DNA of 38,518 nt from JARKQH01 sp964631605 (GTDB taxonomy: Bacteria; Verrucomicrobiota; Verrucomicrobiia; Limisphaerales; UBA8199), in NCBI GenBank assembly GCA_964631605.1, contig CAZVYG010000050.1, forward strand, positions 1-38,518, read 5' to 3'. This document shows positions 17,612 to 26,538 of the stretch, in pieces. Position 1 is the first letter of the stretch; each line of letters starts with the position of its first letter. The notes beneath the pieces were generated by a model. The model was not told the origin of the DNA, made no database searches, and saw only the letters and a program-made list of their open reading frames with translations. A program made the position numbers and the translations under genes.

Positions 17612-18738
17612 AAAAACAAATCAATGTGGGCCTCATCGGCGCGCAGTTTATGGGGCGCGCCCACAGCAACGCCTATCTCAAAGTTGCCTCCGCCTTCGAA
17701 CTGCCAGTGCGACCGGTGCGGCGCGCGGTGTGTGACATCAATCCAGACGCCCTGGACGCGCTGGCGGCCCGTTACGGTTGGGAAACCAGGGAGACTTCCT
17801 GGGAAAAGCTGGTCCGCCGGGATGACATTGACCTCATTGACATCTGCACGGCGAACGACCTGCACATGCCAATTGCGGTGGCCGCCGCCAAGGCGGGCAA
17901 GCATGTGCTGTGCGAAAAGCCCATCGCGCGCAACGCCGACGAAGCCCGCCGCATGCTGGATGCCGCTCAGGAGGCCGGAGTCCAGCACATGGTCGCCTTC
18001 AACTATCGCCGGGTGCCGGCCATCGCGTTGGCCCGGCAACTCATTGAGCAGGGCAAGATCGGACGCATCTTCCATTTTAACGCCGTCTATTACCAGGATT
18101 GGCTGGTGAATCCTGCTTTCCCATTCGTCTGGCGGCACGACGCCCGCGTCGCAGGCTCGGGTGCGCACGGCGACATGAACGCGCACATCGTGGACTTGGC
18201 GCGTTTCCTGGTCGGAGAGATTGCGGCGGTGTGCGGCGCACAGGAGGTCTTCACGAAATTCCGAAAGCGCGCCGATGGCACGCTGGGCGAGGTCACGGCC
18301 GATGATGCCACTTTTGCCCTGGCCCGCTTTCGCGATGGGGCCCTGGGCTCGTTCATGGTCACCCGGAACGCCACCGGACGAAAAAACTTCATGCGCTGGG
18401 AGTTGTTCGGCAGTGAGGGAAGTCTGTCTTTTAACCTGGAGCGTTTGAATGAGCTTGAGTTCTACTCCTGCCGGGATACTGAATCGGAACATGGGTTTCG
18501 CAAGATTCTGGTGACCGAGCCGGCGCACCCATTCCTTAAGCCGTGGTGGCCGCCCGGTCACATCATCGGCTGGGAACACACCTTCATCCATGAAATCGCC
18601 GATTTGCTCACGGTTATCGCCAACGGCAAGCGGGCAAAACCCGATTTTGAGGACGGACTCCGCTGTCAGCAGGTCCTCGATGCCATCGAGACTTCCGCGC
18701 GGGAAAAGACATGGGTGGCGCTGAACCAGTCAGAGTGA
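17608..18738 (+). CDS. Gfo/Idh/MocA family NAD(P)-dependent oxidoreductase
   Basis: The product is 376 residues. It has an N-terminal Rossmann fold with GLIGAQFMGRAH (residues 8-19), then DLIDICTAND and the family hallmark CEKPIA with K104-P105. The C-terminal alpha/beta domain includes GAHGDMNAHIVDLARF, which carries the substrate-side His/Asp residues, and LFGSEGSL. Family members oxidise or reduce hydroxyl groups of sugars, inositols and amino-sugars in the cytoplasm. Here it is probably the first intracellular step on whatever the upstream MFS protein imports, since the two genes overlap by 4 bp (ATGA). It is the last gene of the cluster; no intrinsic terminator is evident after it. Confidence 0.93.
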   Translation: MKKQINVGLIGAQFMGRAHSNAYLKVASAFELPVRPVRRAVCDINPDALDALAARYGWETRETSWEKLVRRDDIDLIDICTANDLHMPIAVAAAKAGKHVLCEKPIARNADEARRMLDAAQEAGVQHMVAFNYRRVPAIALARQLIEQGKIGRIFHFNAVYYQDWLVNPAFPFVWRHDARVAGSGAHGDMNAHIVDLARFLVGEIAAVCGAQEVFTKFRKRADGTLGEVTADDATFALARFRDGALGSFMVTRNATGRKNFMRWELFGSEGSLSFNLERLNELEFYSCRDTESEHGFRKILVTEPAHPFLKPWWPPGHIIGWEHTFIHEIADLLTVIANGKRAKPDFEDGLRCQQVLDAIETSAREKTWVALNQSE

Positions 18739-18903
18739 TTCCCTAGTGCACCTGCCAACGCTGTCAGCCAAGCCAATTCACCACCTGGGCTGCCGTTTTA
18801 ATCTTTCTGATGGCTCAGGGTCAGGGGTTCTGAAGGTTCTCCCCGCTCGTGGAATCCCCCGCCCCGCCTGTTTGGCCCCGAACCGGGCGTCGGGCGTGAA
18901 GAC

Positions 18904-18978
18904 TGGAGCCAGTTGTCGGATTTGAACCGACGACCGACGGTTTACAAAACCGTTGCTCTACCACTGAGCTAAACTGGC
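18904..18978 (-). tRNA. tRNA-Thr (anticodon UGU), CCA encoded
   Basis: Read on the minus strand, the sequence folds into a complete cloverleaf. The acceptor is GCCAGTT/AACTGGC with U8, the D arm GCTCAGTGGTAGAGC, and the anticodon stem ACGGT/ACCGT. The 7-nt loop TTTGTAA has anticodon TGT. The T arm is GTCGGTTCAAATCCGAC, with discriminator U73 and a genomically encoded CCA (18904-18906). It decodes ACA, and ACG by wobble. A near-consensus promoter lies 26 bp upstream. Confidence 0.97.
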
Positions 18979-19003
18979 TTAACCAGACCCGCAGGCTGCC
19001 GAT

Positions 19004-19033
19004 TTTATACCCCGTCAAGGCCGGCCGGGTCAA
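19004..19033 (-). promoter_or_regulatory. Sigma-70-type promoter of tRNA-Thr
   Basis: On the minus strand TTGACC (19028-19033) is followed after 18 bp by TATAAA (19004-19009), the -10 starting an AT-rich TATAAAAT in otherwise GC-rich DNA. The expected transcript start is about 19 nt before the mature 5' end. Confidence 0.7.
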
Positions 19034-19065
19034 GGATGGCCTCGCCTCTGCGCCGGGGGAAGGGC

Positions 19066-19093
19066 TTGACGCGGTCAGGCGCGCCGCTAGCCT
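19066..19093 (+). promoter_or_regulatory. Candidate promoter of the OPT transporter
   Basis: TTGACG (19066-19071) and TAGCCT (19088-19093) are separated by 16 bp, about 65 bp before the ATG at 19160. The -35 is good; the -10 keeps only the TA...T positions, so the call is moderate. Confidence 0.4.
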
Positions 19094-19159
19094 CTGCCGC
19101 GCGGAGGCAAGGCGCCGGGCGAGCCGGCGCGAACGCCGACGCCTGAAACCAAAACGTTT

Positions 19160-21406
19160 ATGCCAGCAACGCCCCCGCCCCAGGACACGGCCGCCCCCTC
19201 CCTTTCCGTCGAAGAGCGCGACCGGCAGTGGCTCGAAACGGTTTATCGGGGCGACCAGGAACGGGACCTGACGCCGCGGGCGGTGCTGGCCGGCATGATC
19301 TTCGGCGGGTTGATGTCGCTCTCGAACCTCTATGTCGGCCTGAAGTCCGGCTGGGGCCTGGGGGTGGACATCGCGGCGGTGATCGTCATTTTCGCGGTGT
19401 TCAAGGCGCTGCGCGGGCTGGGAATTGTCAAGGCGGAATTCGGGCTGATGGAGAACACCATCATGATGACCGTTGCCGTGGCGGCGAGCTGGATTTCCTC
19501 CGCCGGCCTGGTGTCGGCGGTGCCGGCCTTGACGATGTTGACCGGCTACGAGTTTGTCTGGTGGCAACTGGCGTTGTTCATCTCGGTTATTTTGTACCTC
19601 GGTCTTTTCATGGCGATTCCCTTCAAGCGGCAAATGATCCAGATTGATTCGCTGCGTTTCCCCGCCAACATCCCCACCGGCGAGACCCTCAAAGCCATGT
19701 ATTCGCACGGAGGCGGGGCCATGAAGCGGGCCAAAGCCCTGGGAGTTGCGGGGGTTCTGGGCATGCTGATCGCCGGATTGCGCGACGGGCTTGGCTGGAT
19801 TCCCGGCCAGCTCAATCTGGGTTGGCAGATTCAGCGGGTCGGCCTGGGCAAACTGACCCTCAGCCTCGAGCCCAGCCTGATTTTCATCGGAATAGGCGCC
19901 CTGTTCGGCATCAAGGTCGGGTTGAGCATGCTCTTCGGATTGATTCTGAACTATGCTGTCCTGGCGCCCAGCCTCATCAACGCCAGGATCATCCAGCACC
20001 CGCCCCCGCAGATTCGCGCTGCAACCTTGCCCCGGCTGCCGTTGTCGGTGGCTGCCGGACAGAGTCTGGAAGTGATGCTCGAGGAGGCCGGCGTCGGACC
20101 CGAACTTGCCGCCGGCGCAACCACCAACTTGTTGCGCTATACGTGGACCCAGCCAACTGTCTATAGCAATCTCACCGCCCTCGAACACGATCTGGCCGCG
20201 CCGCAGTTGGCCGATGGCTCGCCCAACCCTTTTCACAAACAGATTGCCCTTCAAATCGTTCCCAGCAAGACCCTCGGCGGCGACATTCTGATATTGGAGG
20301 CTCCCGCGGCCCGGAGGTGGGAGGCGCGGCTTTCCCTGACAGGCGAGCCATCGCCGGTCCTGGTGGAAGCTCTTGGTTTCAAACCGGGCGCAACGGCCCT
20401 GCAAACCGTTGGCGGATTTCGAAACATCAGCGCGTGGTCGCTCTGGCCGGGAGCCACGGTCCTGGTGGTGGGCGGTCTGCTGGCGTTGGCGCTCCAGTGG
20501 CGGACCCTCGGGCGCACGTTCGCCTCGATGTTCAGCGGCCTGGGCGGGCGAGCCGGGGCGCCTCGCGGCGTGCTGGATCACCTCGAGATCCCCATGCGCT
20601 GGTTTGTCTTTGGCTTCCTGGCGACCGGCCTGCTGGCAATGCTCCTGCTGGCCTGGCTCTTCTCGATCCCGTGGTACATGGGCCTGCTGGCGGTCGTGAT
20701 GACGTGTTTCCTGGCGGCGGTGGCCGCGCGCGCGGGGGCGGAAATTGGCATCAACCCCATCGGCGCCCTCGGCAAAGTCACGCAATTAACCTACGGCGTC
20801 CTGGCCCCGGGCAACATCCCGGCGAACCTGATGACCGCCGGGGTCACGGCCGGCGCCGCCGCCAGTTGCAGCGATACCATCGGCAATCTCAAGGTTGGCC
20901 ACATGGTGGGCGCGAATCCCCGCCGCCAGTTTATCGCTCAAATCTTCGGCGTGCTGGCCGGCTCGCTCCTCGCCGTGCCGGTGTATTTCATCCTGGTGCC
21001 TGATGCCAATGCGCTGGGCGGCGAGAAATTTCCCGCGCCCTCCGCCCTGGTGTGGATGGGGGTGGCCAAGGTACTGTCGCAAGGCCTGAGCACCCTGCCG
21101 TCCAGCGCGGTGCTGGCCATGGGCATCGCCTTCCTTGCCGGCGCAGGGATCGTGATCATTGACCACGTTTTTCCCAAGGCCCGGCCGTACACGCCTTCTC
21201 CCGCGGCGCTGGGGATTGCCCTGACCATCCCCGCCTACACCAGTTTTGCCATGTTCGTCGGCGCGTTGATTGCCTGGATACTCGAGAAGAAGGCGGCGCA
21301 GTGGAACGCCACCTACACCATCCCGATCGCCTCGGGTTGTATCGCGGGCGAAAGCATCATGGGGGTTATCCTGGCCGCCCTGCTGGCCTTTGGAATCCTC
21401 GGCTGA
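19160..21406 (+). CDS. OPT family oligopeptide transporter
   Basis: This is a 748-residue integral membrane protein with the hallmarks of the OPT family. N-terminal LTPRAVLAGMIFGGLMSLSN and YVGLKSGWGLGVDIAA are followed by the substrate-path motif FPANIPTGE and many further hydrophobic segments. Near the end are GNIPANLMTAGVTAGAAASC and IASGCIAGESIMGV. OPT proteins are proton-driven importers of oligopeptides or metal chelates. Unusually, residues of about 275-425 form a largely soluble insertion between two membrane segments. It follows NYAVLAPSLINARIIQ and ends before ISAWSLWPGATVLVVGG, where most bacterial members have only a short loop. The gene is followed 54 bp later by an MFS transporter, and a serine hydrolase lies beyond, suggesting peptide use. 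Confidence 0.93.
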   Translation: MPATPPPQDTAAPSLSVEERDRQWLETVYRGDQERDLTPRAVLAGMIFGGLMSLSNLYVGLKSGWGLGVDIAAVIVIFAVFKALRGLGIVKAEFGLMENTIMMTVAVAASWISSAGLVSAVPALTMLTGYEFVWWQLALFISVILYLGLFMAIPFKRQMIQIDSLRFPANIPTGETLKAMYSHGGGAMKRAKALGVAGVLGMLIAGLRDGLGWIPGQLNLGWQIQRVGLGKLTLSLEPSLIFIGIGALFGIKVGLSMLFGLILNYAVLAPSLINARIIQHPPPQIRAATLPRLPLSVAAGQSLEVMLEEAGVGPELAAGATTNLLRYTWTQPTVYSNLTALEHDLAAPQLADGSPNPFHKQIALQIVPSKTLGGDILILEAPAARRWEARLSLTGEPSPVLVEALGFKPGATALQTVGGFRNISAWSLWPGATVLVVGGLLALALQWRTLGRTFASMFSGLGGRAGAPRGVLDHLEIPMRWFVFGFLATGLLAMLLLAWLFSIPWYMGLLAVVMTCFLAAVAARAGAEIGINPIGALGKVTQLTYGVLAPGNIPANLMTAGVTAGAAASCSDTIGNLKVGHMVGANPRRQFIAQIFGVLAGSLLAVPVYFILVPDANALGGEKFPAPSALVWMGVAKVLSQGLSTLPSSAVLAMGIAFLAGAGIVIIDHVFPKARPYTPSPAALGIALTIPAYTSFAMFVGALIAWILEKKAAQWNATYTIPIASGCIAGESIMGVILAALLAFGILG

Positions 21407-21460
21407 GGCAGGAAACTCTTTACGCCACGGGCCACTTCCTGTTTTCTATTTGACCATAGC

Positions 21461-22969
21461 ATGTCAGCAGCCACCTCAGGAACCGGGCCAACCGTGGACG
21501 GAACGACCGCTCTGGGCCGTTTTACAGCCAAGTTCACCGTCCTCCGCGGAGCGGCTCGCGAGCTGTGGATCACTTTCGCGGTAAAACTCCTGGGAATCCT
21601 GGCCTACAGCGTCGCCAACTCGACGCTGGTTCTCTGGCTCTCCTACGACCTGGGATACAGCGACGTGAAAGCGGGCGCGCTGGTCTTCGGGTGGTCGGCT
21701 CTCATGACTTTCTTCACCGTTCTGGTTGGTTCCTTCACCGACGCGATTGGGCTGCGCAAAACGTTTCTGCTGGGCGTCTGGATTTGCGTCGTGGCGCGGG
21801 TGGTGATGACTTTCGCCACGGCAAAATGGCTGGCCATCAGCGGCGGTTTGGTCCTGCTGGCGGCCGGCGAGGCCCTGGGCACCCCCGTGCTCGTCGCCGC
21901 CGTCCGCCGGTACTCGACCACCGCCCAGCGCTCCATCTCCTTTTCCATCTTTTACGCCGTGATGAACCTCGGCTTCTTCATCGGCGGTTTCATTTTCGAT
22001 TATGTTCGCCAAAGCCTGGGCGAACCCCACGGCCGGCTCCAACTGCCCGTCTTCGGCCTGGAGCTGACCACCTACCGCACGCTGTTCCTGGTCAGCCTGG
22101 GCATTGAAGTCCTGCTGTTGCCCCTCCTGTATTTTGGCCTCCGCGACGGCGTCGAGGCCACCGACGAGGGCCTGCGCATCACGCCCGAAAAGCCCAAATA
22201 CCCCCACGAGCGGCTCTGGCGGTCGCTTGGGTTGACGGTCCGGGACGCCTTCAACGACACGGTCCGCATATTCGTGGGCCTTTGGCGCCAGCCGGGCTTC
22301 TACAAATTTCTCGCCTTCCTGGCCTTTGCGGCCTTCGTGCGCCTGATCTTTGTTCAAATGTACTATACCTATCCCAAGTTCGGCCTGCGCGAGCTGGGAC
22401 CAGGCGCGCCCATTGGCCGATTGTGGAACATCAACTCGCTGCTGATCATCTTCCTGGTGCCCCTGGTCGGGGCCCTGACGCAGCGCGTGGCGGCCTACAC
22501 CATGGTGACAATCGGCAGCGCGGTGGCCGCCGCCTCGGTGTTTATCATGGCGCTGCCGCCAGCCTGGTTCGAACCTTTGGCCGGCGGAATCCTCGGGCGG
22601 GTGGTGGGCGGGTTCTACCTCGGGCTCACCGCCCCGGTCAACCCTTACTATGTCATGATCTTCCTCTTTGTGCTGATGCTGTCGGTTGGCGAATCCATTT
22701 ACTCCCCGCGCCTGTACGAATACGCCGCCGCGATTGCGCCCAAGGGCCAGGAAGCCTCCTACATGTCCATCTCGTATCTTCCTTTCTTCCTCGCCAAGCT
22801 CTTGGTGGCCGGCTCCTCCGGCTGGCTGCTGTCCATTTACTGCCCCGAAACCGGCCCGCGCAACTCCGCCATGCTCTGGCTCATCATTGCCCTGACCACG
22901 ACGGTCGCCCCCCTTGGTTTGATCTTTTTCCGCCGCTTGATCCGCGTCAAGGAAGCGGGCCGGGATTAA
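21461..22969 (+). CDS. MFS transporter, possibly of the peptide (POT) type
   Basis: The 502-residue membrane protein has about twelve to fourteen hydrophobic segments. The MFS loop motif appears as GSFTDAIGLRKTFLLG. It also has GEALGTPVLVAAVRRYST followed by FSIFYAVMNLGFFIGGFIFD, a pattern close to the PTR2/POT signature (F-x-x-FY-x-x-INxGS), although the Asn-x-Gly-Ser is only partly kept. A POT-like assignment fits the neighbouring OPT transporter, and both would import small peptides; a generic MFS label is the safer reading. It is probably co-transcribed with the OPT gene. It ends 21 bp from the end of the convergent serine hydrolase gene. Confidence 0.85.
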   Translation: MSAATSGTGPTVDGTTALGRFTAKFTVLRGAARELWITFAVKLLGILAYSVANSTLVLWLSYDLGYSDVKAGALVFGWSALMTFFTVLVGSFTDAIGLRKTFLLGVWICVVARVVMTFATAKWLAISGGLVLLAAGEALGTPVLVAAVRRYSTTAQRSISFSIFYAVMNLGFFIGGFIFDYVRQSLGEPHGRLQLPVFGLELTTYRTLFLVSLGIEVLLLPLLYFGLRDGVEATDEGLRITPEKPKYPHERLWRSLGLTVRDAFNDTVRIFVGLWRQPGFYKFLAFLAFAAFVRLIFVQMYYTYPKFGLRELGPGAPIGRLWNINSLLIIFLVPLVGALTQRVAAYTMVTIGSAVAAASVFIMALPPAWFEPLAGGILGRVVGGFYLGLTAPVNPYYVMIFLFVLMLSVGESIYSPRLYEYAAAIAPKGQEASYMSISYLPFFLAKLLVAGSSGWLLSIYCPETGPRNSAMLWLIIALTTTVAPLGLIFFRRLIRVKEAGRD

Positions 22970-22990
22970 ACCCGTTTGCGCAACCAGGGC

Positions 22991-24181
22991 TTAACGCCGC
23001 TGCGGCTTGAGCGCGTCAACCACCGCCTGCTGAAAGGCGCGCCGCACGTCGCTGGCGTCGCTGTTCGGGAAATTCGAGCGCTGAACCATGAGAATGAAAG
23101 CGACCCCGCGCACGGGATCAACCCAGGCCTGCGTGCCCCAGGCGCCCCCATGGCCATAAGTCCCCGGCGACAACATCGCCGCCACCCCCGGGTGCGGTGC
23201 GCGCAGGATGCAGGTGCCGATGCCCCAGCCGTAATTCGTGCCGTGGCTGCCATACTCGGCCGACTGCATGAAACCAGTCGCCAGGTCCCCCGTCTGGACC
23301 GTCGTCAACCACCTCATCGCTTCCTCGCTGAGATAGCGCCTGCCCCGATACACTCCCTTGCCCAGCAGCATCTGGCAGAAACGCGCGTAGTCCGGGCCGG
23401 TCGAAAACAGTCCGCCGTTGCCCAGCGGCGGCCGGCCGCGAACCCCGTATTGGGTCGAAGGCGGCACCGGCTCGAGCTCGCCCGTGCCACGGTTTTTCGC
23501 ATAGGCGGTCACCAGCCGCTCGCGCACCCTGCCCTCGGGATAAAACGTCGTGCCCTTCATCCCCAGAGGGTTGAAGATGCGCTCCTGGACAAAAGCGTCG
23601 AAGGAGAGGCCGCTGACCACCTCGACCACCCGGGCGGCGGTATTGATCGAAGACTGACAATACTTCCATTGCGCGCCCGGCTCGAACTGCATCGGTGTCG
23701 CCACGTAGAGCGGGATCAGGTCCGCCAGCGTGCGCGCCTGGCGCGCGGCTTCGCCGCTCGCTTCACCCAGGCCGGAGGTGTGGGTCAGCAGTTGCGCCAG
23801 GGTCAGATTGGCAGCCTTGCCCGACGGAGTCCGCAGACCGGCAAACTCCGGCAGGTATTTCGCAACCGGGTCCTCGACGCGGAGCTTGCCTTCGTCCTGG
23901 AGCATTAACACCGCGACGGCGGTGACCGGCTTGGTCATTGAAGCAATCCAAAAAACCGAATCCGGGCGCATGCGCTTCTTTTCCGCGATGTTGGCCCAGC
24001 CGGTTGTCTCCAAATGCAGGGTCTTGTCCTGGTTAACCACCACCGTCACAGCCCCTGCAATCTCGCCCGCCTCGATGGCGGACTGCATCGCCGCTCCCAC
24101 CCCCTGCAGTCTGGGAGCCGCACCCGCAGCCAGCAATGACGACATCAACAACACGGGATAAATCATGTGTTTGGTTGGCAT
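22991..24181 (-). CDS. Exported serine hydrolase, beta-lactamase class C/family VIII esterase type
   Basis: The product is 396 residues with a signal peptide (MIYPVLLMSSLLAAGAA). The penicillin-binding-protein fold is shown by the SxxK motif S81-M-T-K84, TLAQLLTHTSGLG, Y174 in the position of the YxN motif (here YCQ instead of YxN), GNGGLFST, and a C-terminal GHGGAWGT replacing KTG. The HGG form and lack of YxN are common in family VIII carboxylesterases, D-aminopeptidases and other 'beta-lactamase-related' hydrolases. Peptide, ester or cell-wall hydrolysis is therefore more likely than antibiotic resistance. It is convergent with the peptide-transporter pair. Confidence 0.9.
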   Translation of the reverse strand: MPTKHMIYPVLLMSSLLAAGAAPRLQGVGAAMQSAIEAGEIAGAVTVVVNQDKTLHLETTGWANIAEKKRMRPDSVFWIASMTKPVTAVAVLMLQDEGKLRVEDPVAKYLPEFAGLRTPSGKAANLTLAQLLTHTSGLGEASGEAARQARTLADLIPLYVATPMQFEPGAQWKYCQSSINTAARVVEVVSGLSFDAFVQERIFNPLGMKGTTFYPEGRVRERLVTAYAKNRGTGELEPVPPSTQYGVRGRPPLGNGGLFSTGPDYARFCQMLLGKGVYRGRRYLSEEAMRWLTTVQTGDLATGFMQSAEYGSHGTNYGWGIGTCILRAPHPGVAAMLSPGTYGHGGAWGTQAWVDPVRGVAFILMVQRSNFPNSDASDVRRAFQQAVVDALKPQRR

Positions 24182-24325
24182 GAGCGGCTCTGGTAACAGA
24201 ACCTCCCGGCCAGTTCAACATTAAAACCCGACAGGATGCTGCGCCCGTTGGCGGGTTGGCGGGTTGGTGGGGCCAGGGACCGGAGGTATCACTGGGCTGA
24301 AGCCCCCGCTGCTGTCGCCATGTCC

Positions 24326-24355
24326 AAAAAGAGACCGGGCCCGAAGGCCCGGTCT
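24326..24355 (-). terminator. Intrinsic terminator of the large secreted protein gene
   Basis: A perfect 10-bp stem (24332-24341 with 24346-24355) closed by a CGAA tetraloop is followed on the minus strand by TTTTT (24326-24330). It lies 26 bp beyond the stop of the gene at 24381. Confidence 0.92.
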
Positions 24356-24380
24356 TGCACCGTTAAGAATGACTTTGGAA

Positions 24381-26495
24381 CTAATCGCGCAGCCGGAAGA
24401 ACTTCGCCGGTTCGGTGAACGTATTGGTCCAGGGGCCATTGATGACGCCGGTGTTGGTGTAAGTGCCGGTGACATCGGTCGAGGCTTGCAATCGGTGCGT
24501 GCCTTCCCACTCCAGCACCACGTCAGAGCCAACCTTCGCCGCAGACAACGTGGGCGGAGGAGGCGGAACCGGGCTGGCTCCCACCGGCTGGATGAGCAGG
24601 CGGAAGGAGAGCGGCTCGTTGAGATTGATGAGAGGATTGGGCATCACCGACGTGTTGTAGGTGTTGAACCGCATCCACAGGTTGGTTGCCCCGCTGGTGA
24701 ATTGCCACCGCACGCGGATGGACTTCGTGCCCGTGTCCGCAGCGAGGTTGCTGATTTCGGCCACGTTGGGCGCCGTGAGAAGATTTGCGCTGGTGGTTCC
24801 CGAATAACTCGGCTGGTTGAAGACCACACCCGCCGCCGTGCCGGCCACAAAGCCTTCAAAATCCTGGAACACGCCGTTTGTGCCGTTGGCCAGGTTGTCA
24901 ATGTAGATGTCGAACGGCCCGTTATCGGTCTCATCGGCGCTGACCAAGGCGATGGATTCCAGAATGCCCCACTCACCGGCAATATTGTTGGCATTTCCAA
25001 CGGTCGGGTTCCATTGAATGGAGGGCATCTTCTGGGCCGTTGTGGGCAGCGGATCGCCCGCCCAGAACAGCCACCCGCTGTTCGAGTCGGAATAACTCGT
25101 CCCGACCACGTCAACATATTCGTAGAATCCTCCCGAGAAGTTGACTTGGCGGAAGACGCGGTAGCCGTCGGCGCCCGGCACCGCAGCCCATGTCCAGTTA
25201 ACCGAGAACGTGTCGTTGCTGGTTACCTGGCCCGATTCGGCTGGAGTGGCTGAATAAACCGTTACTCCGCTCCCGGGCACGACCCGGTACGCATGGACCC
25301 GAATGTTGACGCTGTCGTTGGCATAATAGCCGCCGGCGGACGCCGGCACACCTGCCGCGCTGGCCGGGTCGCCGACAGTGTCCTTGCCCAGCATCACTGT
25401 GACCGTCTGCCAATCATTGCTGGGGTAGATGGTCAGCAGACCATCGGCAGGACACGAGCCGGACAGCACATTTGTCGCCGGGATGAAATGGATGGTCGAG
25501 GTGGCCCCCGCCGCCCCGTTTGCCCCAACGGGGCCGGTCGCTGTCGGATTCTCCTTGATGCTCAGCGCCAACCGCAGCGGCGGATTGGCGCCGCCGCCAA
25601 CCCGAATGCCTATGGTGGGCTTGCACCCTTCAGTCCCCCCGATGGTTTGCGTCGCCGCCACCTGCGCACCCTTGACCAGCCCGGTCACCGGGACGGTGTT
25701 GTTGCCGCCCACCACCCCACTGGTCAGTTCACCGATCTTAACCATACCCGCGCCGCTGTCCTGATAAACCGTCACTGCTGTGGCCGCGTTGCTCACACCT
25801 GTCACCACCACGGCAGGGATGTTGGTCGCCAAGGGGCCGGTCACCCCGACTGTCGGCACGTCCGTGCAAGGCTCGTAATACTCGAACTTGAACTGTTCGA
25901 TCATAAACCGTTGCTGCGCACCGGCATTGACGATCCCGTCAACGAAGTAAAGCCGGATTCGGGGGAACGACGTGTCGGCGTTGTTGGTCAAAAAGCCCAG
26001 GAGTTGCCATTGTTGGGGGGAAGGTTGGCCGTACTTCCGCTGGAACTTGTCCGTTGTGGTCCAGGAGATGGTGCAACCCTCAACGTTGGTGAACCCGATG
26101 ATGATGTTGGTGCTGACGTTATTAGCGGTCGAACTGTAAACGTGGTAAACTTTGTATATCCCCCCGGTCACAGCCAGGCTCGGTGAAAGAACAATGCCCA
26201 GGTCGGGAGTGGAATTGGAGAAGGAGTTGCTATGGTACCTGGCTCCCGGAACCACCGCCTTGTCGGGCGTACCGGCTTTCGCCGAGGTGTAGGCGCCGAA
26301 ACTGCCCTCGTCCTGGTAAACGAAATTGCCGACCAGGTTGAAATCCTGGTTCGGCCCGCTGCCGCAAGTAGTCGTTGAAACGCAATTCGATACACAGGCT
26401 GTGACATAGACAATCTCCGCCCGGCTGGAGAACGCACTCCCTGCCGCGACCAGAAGGCCCAATGCCACAGCGACCAAAGTCTTTTGCTTTTTCAT
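24381..26495 (-). CDS. Large secreted protein of unknown function with C-terminal FFRL module
   Basis: The 704-residue exported protein has a signal peptide (MKKQKTLVAVALGLLVAAGSAF). An N-terminal beta-rich domain of about 190 residues carries several cysteines (ACVSNCVSTTTCGSG) and ends PRIRLYFVDGIVNAGAQQRF, reminiscent of carbohydrate-binding jelly-rolls. A central Ig/fibronectin-like part follows (VTGVSNAATAVTVYQDSGAG; WTWAAVPGADGYRVFRQVNF). Another jelly-roll-like domain contains DNGPFDIYIDNLANGTNGVF and a proline run. The final module, DVVLEWEGTHRLQASTDV to AKFFRLRD, is shared with the protein at 8882. No enzyme motif is seen. ATG 26495 is chosen because it directly starts the signal peptide; an in-frame start at 26540 is less likely. 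Confidence 0.8.
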   Translation of the reverse strand: MKKQKTLVAVALGLLVAAGSAFSSRAEIVYVTACVSNCVSTTTCGSGPNQDFNLVGNFVYQDEGSFGAYTSAKAGTPDKAVVPGARYHSNSFSNSTPDLGIVLSPSLAVTGGIYKVYHVYSSTANNVSTNIIIGFTNVEGCTISWTTTDKFQRKYGQPSPQQWQLLGFLTNNADTSFPRIRLYFVDGIVNAGAQQRFMIEQFKFEYYEPCTDVPTVGVTGPLATNIPAVVVTGVSNAATAVTVYQDSGAGMVKIGELTSGVVGGNNTVPVTGLVKGAQVAATQTIGGTEGCKPTIGIRVGGGANPPLRLALSIKENPTATGPVGANGAAGATSTIHFIPATNVLSGSCPADGLLTIYPSNDWQTVTVMLGKDTVGDPASAAGVPASAGGYYANDSVNIRVHAYRVVPGSGVTVYSATPAESGQVTSNDTFSVNWTWAAVPGADGYRVFRQVNFSGGFYEYVDVVGTSYSDSNSGWLFWAGDPLPTTAQKMPSIQWNPTVGNANNIAGEWGILESIALVSADETDNGPFDIYIDNLANGTNGVFQDFEGFVAGTAAGVVFNQPSYSGTTSANLLTAPNVAEISNLAADTGTKSIRVRWQFTSGATNLWMRFNTYNTSVMPNPLINLNEPLSFRLLIQPVGASPVPPPPPTLSAAKVGSDVVLEWEGTHRLQASTDVTGTYTNTGVINGPWTNTFTEPAKFFRLRD

Positions 26496-26538
26496 AGTTT
26501 TGAGGTATCGCAAGGTTAATGGTACTAATTCGCTGTTC

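Larger units (their letters stand above)
18739..19159. other. Intergenic region with tRNA and two promoters
   Basis: This 420-bp gap contains the tRNA-Thr gene on the minus strand, its promoter at 19004-19033 and a candidate promoter for the OPT transporter at 19066-19093. Nothing else is recognisable in 18739-18903. Confidence 0.7.

Noticed and set aside
17161..18591. A 476-codon minus-strand frame opposite the MFS and Gfo/Idh/MocA genes
   Set aside because: Spans two coupled genes on the other strand and resembles no protein family.
18904..19160. tRNA-Thr as an integration site of a mobile element
   Set aside because: No integrase gene, no duplicated tRNA 3' end and no change in gene character were seen on either side.
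18821..20785. A 654-codon open frame on the minus strand opposite the OPT gene and across the tRNA
   Set aside because: It is Arg/Gln/Gly-rich, has no family resemblance, overlaps a tRNA and mirrors a well-supported transporter; it is a by-product of GC-rich third positions.
24247..24271. Short GTTGGCGG tandem repeat
   Set aside because: Only two to three units in a short intergenic region; no evidence of function beyond chance in GC-rich DNA.
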